Of a stretch of DNA of 43,158 bases, positions 38,431-43,158 are shown piece by piece. Within the stretch, counting starts at the first letter, position 1; each line of letters begins with the position of its first letter. The notes beneath the pieces were generated by a model. That model was not told the origin of the DNA and searched no databases. It saw only the letters and a program-made list of their open reading frames with translations. Source of the stretch: Chara braunii (lineage: Eukaryota; Streptophyta; Charophyceae; Charales; Characeae); the NCBI GenBank assembly GCA_003427395.1, contig BFEA01000288.1:546954-590111 (forward strand), written 5' to 3'. The position numbers and the translations under genes were made by a program.

Positions 38431-38573
38431 ATCGATTGCACCCGGACCACCTGCCATGTCCGTGGCCCCACCCACGTCCTTACATGCGTTCGGTATGAGC
38501 TTGAGGATGCCGTGCACACACTCACTCCGAAAACGGCTGCCGAGAGGCGATCCTGTGCTCTAATGTTTAGCAA

Positions 38574-39180
38574 CGAGCCACTACGCCTTGTGGGCTTCTT
38601 GTTACCAACAGACCAATCACCAGGAGTAGTCGATGATTACTCAGTCAGGTAACGATGACTAATCCCGTCCCCACTCGATAACGAATCAATAAACCAATCA
38701 ATGCACCACCCGAATAATAATTTATAATAATAGTATCAGTAAATTATAACCACAACATGTAATTGCAAGAATTTATGCACAGCGAGGTTCAACGATCTCC
38801 ACGAACTCGTCACCCTCAAAGACACCAAGGCGAGCGTTCCTAGCACAACCGCAAAGTCGTTCGCTCGGTTCACCATGAGATTAACTCAAAAATTATAATG
38901 TTGTCTGCTCTTATCAGCAGCCCTAGCAAACTCTGGGACGTTTTCTCAAAAAAAAAAAAAAAAAAAAAAAAAAAGTTGGAGTTTACATATCACANCAAAA
39001 AAAAAAAAAAAAAAAAAAAAAAAGTTGGAGTTTACATATCACAGATCAACTACATCAAAAGATCGGGCGCAACAACACTTCACCCGTACAACCCTTCCAC
39101 TCCATTTGCTCAAGCTGTAGCGGATTTCGACTGTCCGCGATTAAATACTATTCTTGGTCCTTTGCTCTCCCCTTGATGTG
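38574..39180. other. No gene seen; duplicated poly-A block
   Basis: A poly-A tract plus GTTGGAGTTTACATATCACA occurs twice in tandem (about 38950-38995 and 39000-39044) with an N between them, a likely assembly or slippage duplication. Confidence 0.5.
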
Positions 39181-40172
39181 AGCGAAAAAAAGGAAGGAAA
39201 GAACAATAAATAAATAAATAAATAACTAGAATTTCATTGAGGTCGTGAGCACACACATTTTTCCACACGTGATTCTGGCGGTTTCGTTCTTCGGCCGTAG
39301 CTCCTTGCTGAAGTTATCATTTTTTGTCTGTAACAGTTATCGTCCTCGTGCCATGCCGGTTTTCAGACGGAGATATGCTGCACACGATATCGTCTTCGAG
39401 ATCTTACTGCGCACCACGTCTGCGCTTACCAGTGACCACTTGGTTACCTCCTTTTTCAACTCCCCGCCCTGTTTTTATCAGAGCCCGCAGAGGCCCAGTG
39501 GCCTGAACGTCGGAGCCCCCTCGGGGCACCTAGGCCAAATATCCCCCGATATACTGTGCTATTTTCCTACACATATAATTTTTCGAATAGTAAAGCCATT
39601 TCAGGCCAGACCCTCTGCAATCCCAAACCTCTATACAAAGACTCAAGCTCCTACTAAAGCAGGTTACAAGGCACTGCCCCAGCGCCGGCCAGCGTTGTTC
39701 TGGTGCCAACTCAACCTGGCCAGTGACCATTACACAAAAAGGCTCAATTAGGAAATTAGCGAAGCTAAAAGCCAACTAGAAATCTAGGATCTGATGATAT
39801 CAGAACCCTGATAAAAAAAAAAAAAAGAACTCAGCTAGTTGGGCCAGGAGAAGGGGGAAGGGAAGCGCTGTTGCGCGCCCGATTGCCGCAGCAGGCTTGT
39901 GGGACGTCGCGCGCAGATGTCATTTGATATTTCTGTAGGATTACGTGGAAATGCCACGTGTCCTTACGGAACAGCGTTGGGTTGGTGCATGATTGGAGGA
40001 GAAATCGTGATTGAGAGCCATAACCATTTTTTGTCTTCGAAGCAAAGACGATGCTCAACTCATGAGCGCTTTGTTTAATGATACAACATTGGGTCAACAA
40101 AAGTTGCTTCATCAGATTTGCTGACTTAAAGATTTCACGGTATTCGACTAATCGCGGTGGTGAGCTTCTGTG
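39181..40172. other. No gene seen
   Basis: A short (AAAT)n run sits at about 39207-39226. The frame at 39245-39751 (plus) is open, but its composition is ordinary and unmatched. The copy of GCCGGCCAGCGTTGTTCTGG is at about 39684. Confidence 0.4.
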
Positions 40173-40470
40173 AGGTCTATGACGATTGCCTACTCATAGG
40201 TCAGTTTTGCTTGATTTGGTACAGACGGCGCGTGATAATCTCTATTGCTAGGTCAATGACGACTGACTATTCACACTGCTCTGGGGATGGTGAATGACAT
40301 TCCCCTTCGATAGGTCAGCGCCGTTCGTTTCGGCGGTGTGTGACATTCCCCATCGATAGGTCAACGCTGGTTGATTTGGCGGTCCTCAATTGTTAGTCAA
40401 TGCTGTTTTGATTTGGTGGTTGTAGTAGGTCAATGAAGATTGACCACTCACACTGCTACGTCAACGATGT
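40173..40470 (+). repeat. Degenerate TAGGTCA array upstream of the LINE ORF1
   Basis: TAGGTCA(A/G)-type units occur at about 40197, 40249, 40311, 40357 and 40426, with variants near 40173, 40393 and 40457, at spacings of 24-62 bp. Many are followed by TGA(C/T)-rich sequence and GATTTGG. A repeated promoter-like 5' UTR is possible. 40471-41056 continues without ORFs and ends AT-rich just before the ATG. Confidence 0.55.
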
Positions 40471-41056
40471 TGGTCTAGTGTATGTCGCTGAATTTCATGG
40501 CTGAGTTGAGTTGGTGGATATTTATTGACTTCCTTCGAAGAGCGGTAAGCATCTGTTGACGGCGAGTGACACTTCGAGTGTCAGAGGTTTTCTATACCAG
40601 GACAAGATGGTGATTGTGCCAGAGTCGCTTTGGTCTTGAAATCATCATTGAATGAAGGACGGTAGGCAAAGAGTCTCGATTCCCTGTCCTTTAGTGTCTG
40701 TCATCATTTGGCTGCTAAAATGGGAAATCCAGAGCAATGAAGACCAAAGTGTTTAGTTTTGACGACAGAGGGTCATTGAGACCATGAGTGGTCGAGGGGG
40801 TCGATTTTAGTACACAAGATCGTCAGAGGGGTTCTACAGGGAGGACGAGAATCGTCGGGGTTCTGAGTTCAAGCACAAGTCAAGGAAGAAGCATCGAGCG
40901 ACTGAAGAGAGCTTCCTTCATGAGTGAAGTTCTTCCTCCAGCCTGACAACTTCCCCTACACTCTTCGTCACCAGCCAGTCCATCAAATTTATCTCATACA
41001 TATTTATACATAATACATAATTTATAATTGTTTTTTCTTTGTTTTCACAAAACAAA

Positions 41057-43158
41057 ATGACAAGGACAGTTCGGCATCAGAGAGCTCACAGGCATGTTGA
41101 TTCTATGTTGATGTTTCGTGGGGCAATGGGGCAATTGGCAGCAAAACAGTTGCACACGCCTATCAGAATGTCGATACAAAGCGGGCTGAAAAAGCATCTT
41201 TTACAATCAGCAGCTTGTGATTGCTCTGATGACGAGGTCCTCACAGAAGAGGAAAAATTGCAGAGAGACAAAAAGTTTTTGGCCCTAAAGAACCGAAAAA
41301 CAAATACGAAAGGGGAAAGAAGGAACAAAGAGGTGGTGAGCACTCACGGATCTTCGATGATCTCTCTTTTATCAACCAACGCGGGCGTGGGGGGAAGGGC
41401 GAATTTGGGGATGAGAAATAAAATGACGAACAATCCCCTTTTCACAGGAGAAATAATTAATCCTCTAACAATGAAGGGGAATGATGATCTGAGTCTTGCA
41501 TGTCATGTCGAAGAGATTTTCTCGGTAGATAATGACGACTTTCCTCCTCTCCAGAGTTCAGGGGCAAAAAGAGGAATGGATGAAGGGGGAGAAAGACTGA
41601 TTGAAGGATTGAATGATGGAAAAGGGAATGAGGAACGGGATGGGGAAAAAAAAGAAACACAAGGAGGAGGGAGTGGAAGGAAGGAAGGGAGGGAGACCGA
41701 AAGGGAGAAAGAAGGGGGAGGGGAAAGAAGAGGGGGGAACTCGACAGAGGAGGAAAGACAGGAGATGGGAAGAGCAAAAGGAAAGGAAGTGGCCTCAACT
41801 TCGACTGCTACTTCCTGGCTTCAGAAAACAAAGGGTCCTTTTCAAACGAAATCGTTGGAAGTAAAGAGACAGGGGCCGCAGGCGCAATCATTGCTCATCC
41901 CCCTGGCAAATGTACCAACTGCCAGGGCCTTGTTTCTTTCAAAATTTATCAGTCCCTCAGAAAAGGGGGTGGTAGATAATGGGGGGAAGAAGTCCATGAT
42001 TAAAATGTACCCTGCGCAGAAAGTGGCAGAAAGGGATCTGATATATCAATCCCATGCCAATAATTGGGTTTTCTATGATGGCGCAGCGTACAAATCAGTA
42101 GATGAAAAAATAAAATGGATTATCAAACGACTCATGCATTTGAAAGGGAGTATTGAAGCAGTAAATGAAGATTTTTTAATTCAACCGGTCTCGTCTACTA
42201 CTTTTACAGTTTTAAGTGTTCACACAGCTGACAAGACTCAAATTGATAGCTGGAAAAAGCTACATTGTGATAGGTCAGATGTCCGCATTTATCCTTGGTC
42301 TCCCCAAAAGCAAGGCCCGGACGATAGGCGAAGGCAAATGATGGAGGAAAATTTCTGGGTGGAATTTCGCCATATTCCGATTGAAATTCAGGGGGCGTTT
42401 TTGCATGACTTTGGGGAAAACCATGATATTGTGGATTTTATTGACCCTCTACCAGCGTATGCTGCAAAGAGGGATGATTATTTGATGATCGCAATTAATC
42501 ATCCCTCTAATATCCCTTTCAATATTGACGACGTGATTCCCTACAGAGTAGGGGGGCGAGAGTATTATATTCACACTTCACACAAACTGCGCCCATGGTG
42601 CTTTCGCTGTAAAGCTTATGGGCATCTCTATTTGGATCCATCGTGTGAACATAACCCTGCACGCAGACAAAAATCAATGGGGAGACTGATTAGGGATCCA
42701 TTTAAGTTTAATCTGTGGAGGACAGTAGACTTTGGGCATGAAGGATGGGTGTTTGTGGAAAACCCAGGCAAGGGTCAGGGTCCCAGAGGGTGGACGTGGG
42801 AAAGGCAGGGAGAACTGCACTGGGAATCTAAACCCCCAGACAACTGGTCCCCACCGGTCTCGGCACCCCCTGTACAACAACAGCAAACAACACAGAAATC
42901 CGCGGAAAATCATGCGGGATCTCAGAAAGGTGTACAGGTACCCCAGAAGCCGAAGTCTGATCAGAGTCCTACATCACAAAATGATCAAGGTCCTGAACGG
43001 GCAGTAAAAGGGCCTGATCAGATTTCAGCCTCGCAGAATGGTCAAGGCTCTGAACAGGTAGTCGTAGGGTCTGTTCAGAGTTCTGAATCACAGTCTGGTA
43101 AAGGTCCTGGCGAGCAGATATCAATTGGCCAGGGATCTGAGCAAATAATGACGGGTTC
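41057..43158 (+). CDS. LINE ORF1 (plant L1 type), C-terminus beyond the window
   Basis: Open from ATG 41057 to the edge, 700 codons, with no stop. Order: basic N-terminus, Glu/Gly/Lys-rich region (about 172-248), an RNA-binding-like fold (about 327-500) with DUF4283 character (TTFTVLSVHTADKTQIDSWK, FWVEFRHIPIEIQGAFL, DDVIPYRVGGREYY), then a zinc knuckle CFRCKAYGHLYLDPSC (515-530). The knuckle is CX2CX4HX6C, two residues longer than usual after the His. The tail is Gln/Ser/Gly-rich with repeats of about 20 residues. In plant L1s this protein coats the element RNA, and ORF2 (endonuclease and RT) would follow outside the window. The intact frame suggests a young copy. It differs in age from the LINE remnant at 8.6 kb. 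Confidence 0.82.
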   Translation, partial: MTRTVRHQRAHRHVDSMLMFRGAMGQLAAKQLHTPIRMSIQSGLKKHLLQSAACDCSDDEVLTEEEKLQRDKKFLALKNRKTNTKGERRNKEVVSTHGSSMISLLSTNAGVGGRANLGMRNKMTNNPLFTGEIINPLTMKGNDDLSLACHVEEIFSVDNDDFPPLQSSGAKRGMDEGGERLIEGLNDGKGNEERDGEKKETQGGGSGRKEGRETEREKEGGGERRGGNSTEEERQEMGRAKGKEVASTSTATSWLQKTKGPFQTKSLEVKRQGPQAQSLLIPLANVPTARALFLSKFISPSEKGVVDNGGKKSMIKMYPAQKVAERDLIYQSHANNWVFYDGAAYKSVDEKIKWIIKRLMHLKGSIEAVNEDFLIQPVSSTTFTVLSVHTADKTQIDSWKKLHCDRSDVRIYPWSPQKQGPDDRRRQMMEENFWVEFRHIPIEIQGAFLHDFGENHDIVDFIDPLPAYAAKRDDYLMIAINHPSNIPFNIDDVIPYRVGGREYYIHTSHKLRPWCFRCKAYGHLYLDPSCEHNPARRQKSMGRLIRDPFKFNLWRTVDFGHEGWVFVENPGKGQGPRGWTWERQGELHWESKPPDNWSPPVSAPPVQQQQTTQKSAENHAGSQKGVQVPQKPKSDQSPTSQNDQGPERAVKGPDQISASQNGQGSEQVVVGSVQSSESQSGKGPGEQISIGQGSEQIMTG
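42951..43158 (+). repeat. Coding repeat in the ORF1 tail
   Basis: Periodic Q(S/G/N)xGxGxEQ-like units: DQSPTSQNDQGPERAVKG, PDQISASQNGQGSEQVVVG, SVQSSESQSGKGPGEQISIG, with a DNA period of about 57-60 bp. The array continues past the edge. Confidence 0.7.

Larger units (their letters stand above)
35460..38500 (-). mobile_element. Second, degenerate Penelope-like element lacking most of the RT
   Basis: Same order as the element at 21555-27466: Pro/Gln-rich and charged ORF1 pieces, SAP-like motif, GIY-YIG, CxC linker and the first RT block, all on the minus strand, broken by several stops and frame changes. Sequence identity to the first element is low, so it is a distinct family. Its RT side ends at the GAT microsatellite. 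No pseudo-LTR and no hammerhead-like motif were found. The upstream limit is uncertain. Confidence 0.75.

Noticed and set aside
38440-38495. CCHC zinc knuckle in the second Penelope-like element
   Set aside because: Cys/Gly/His residues are there, but assembling a knuckle needs more than one frame change. Mentioned only as a possible remnant.

Overview
The window is eukaryotic nuclear DNA. It is dominated by decayed mobile elements, poly-A and poly-T runs, microsatellites and one 779-base assembly gap, and has no bacterial-style operons. Several signals point to the green lineage: a plant-type Copia primer-binding site, a U6-like snRNA copy, a plant-L1-type ORF1 with a DUF4283-like fold, and Penelope-like elements with an N-terminal endonuclease. 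A streptophyte alga such as Chara is my best guess. That is inference from family content, not proof.

Layout. Positions 1-2113 (minus) hold the only convincing host gene, an uninterrupted reading frame of about 704 codons that runs off the left edge. It encodes a single-pass type II membrane protein with a filamin/Ig-like segment and the GDSH block of an NXPE/PC-esterase-like SGNH domain. Positions 2.1-8.5 kb hold a U6-like copy, an orphan Copia primer site, SINE-like hairpin repeats and MITE-like elements. Positions 8.6-10.9 kb are the wreck of an L1-type LINE reverse transcriptase. Positions 11-21.5 kb are short repeats, tRNA-derived SINEs, foldbacks and the gap.

The centrepiece is 21555-27466 (minus): a nearly complete Penelope-like element (PLE) between two 714-bp pseudo-LTRs. 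In transcription order it encodes a CCHC zinc knuckle, a coiled coil with a SAP-like motif, a GIY-YIG endonuclease, a linker with a CxC motif, and a telomerase-related reverse transcriptase. The endonuclease is N-terminal to the RT, which is the permuted order of the Chlamys/Naiad clade. Each pseudo-LTR also carries a motif that folds as a type I hammerhead ribozyme with a palindromic stem III. As I recall the literature, the permuted clade was described as lacking canonical hammerheads, so this combination is the best candidate here for something undescribed.

A second, older and more divergent element of the same type lies at about 35460-38500 (minus). It keeps the SAP-like, GIY-YIG and CxC parts but stops just after the first RT block, inside a GAT microsatellite. 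Positions 28-34 kb hold more SINEs, a foldback element of about 1 kb with long terminal inverted repeats, and tandem duplications. The right end (41057 to the edge, plus) is an intact LINE ORF1, preceded by an array of degenerate TAGGTCA units that may be its 5' UTR or promoter.

Coordinates of short motifs were counted by hand and may be off by one or two bases.
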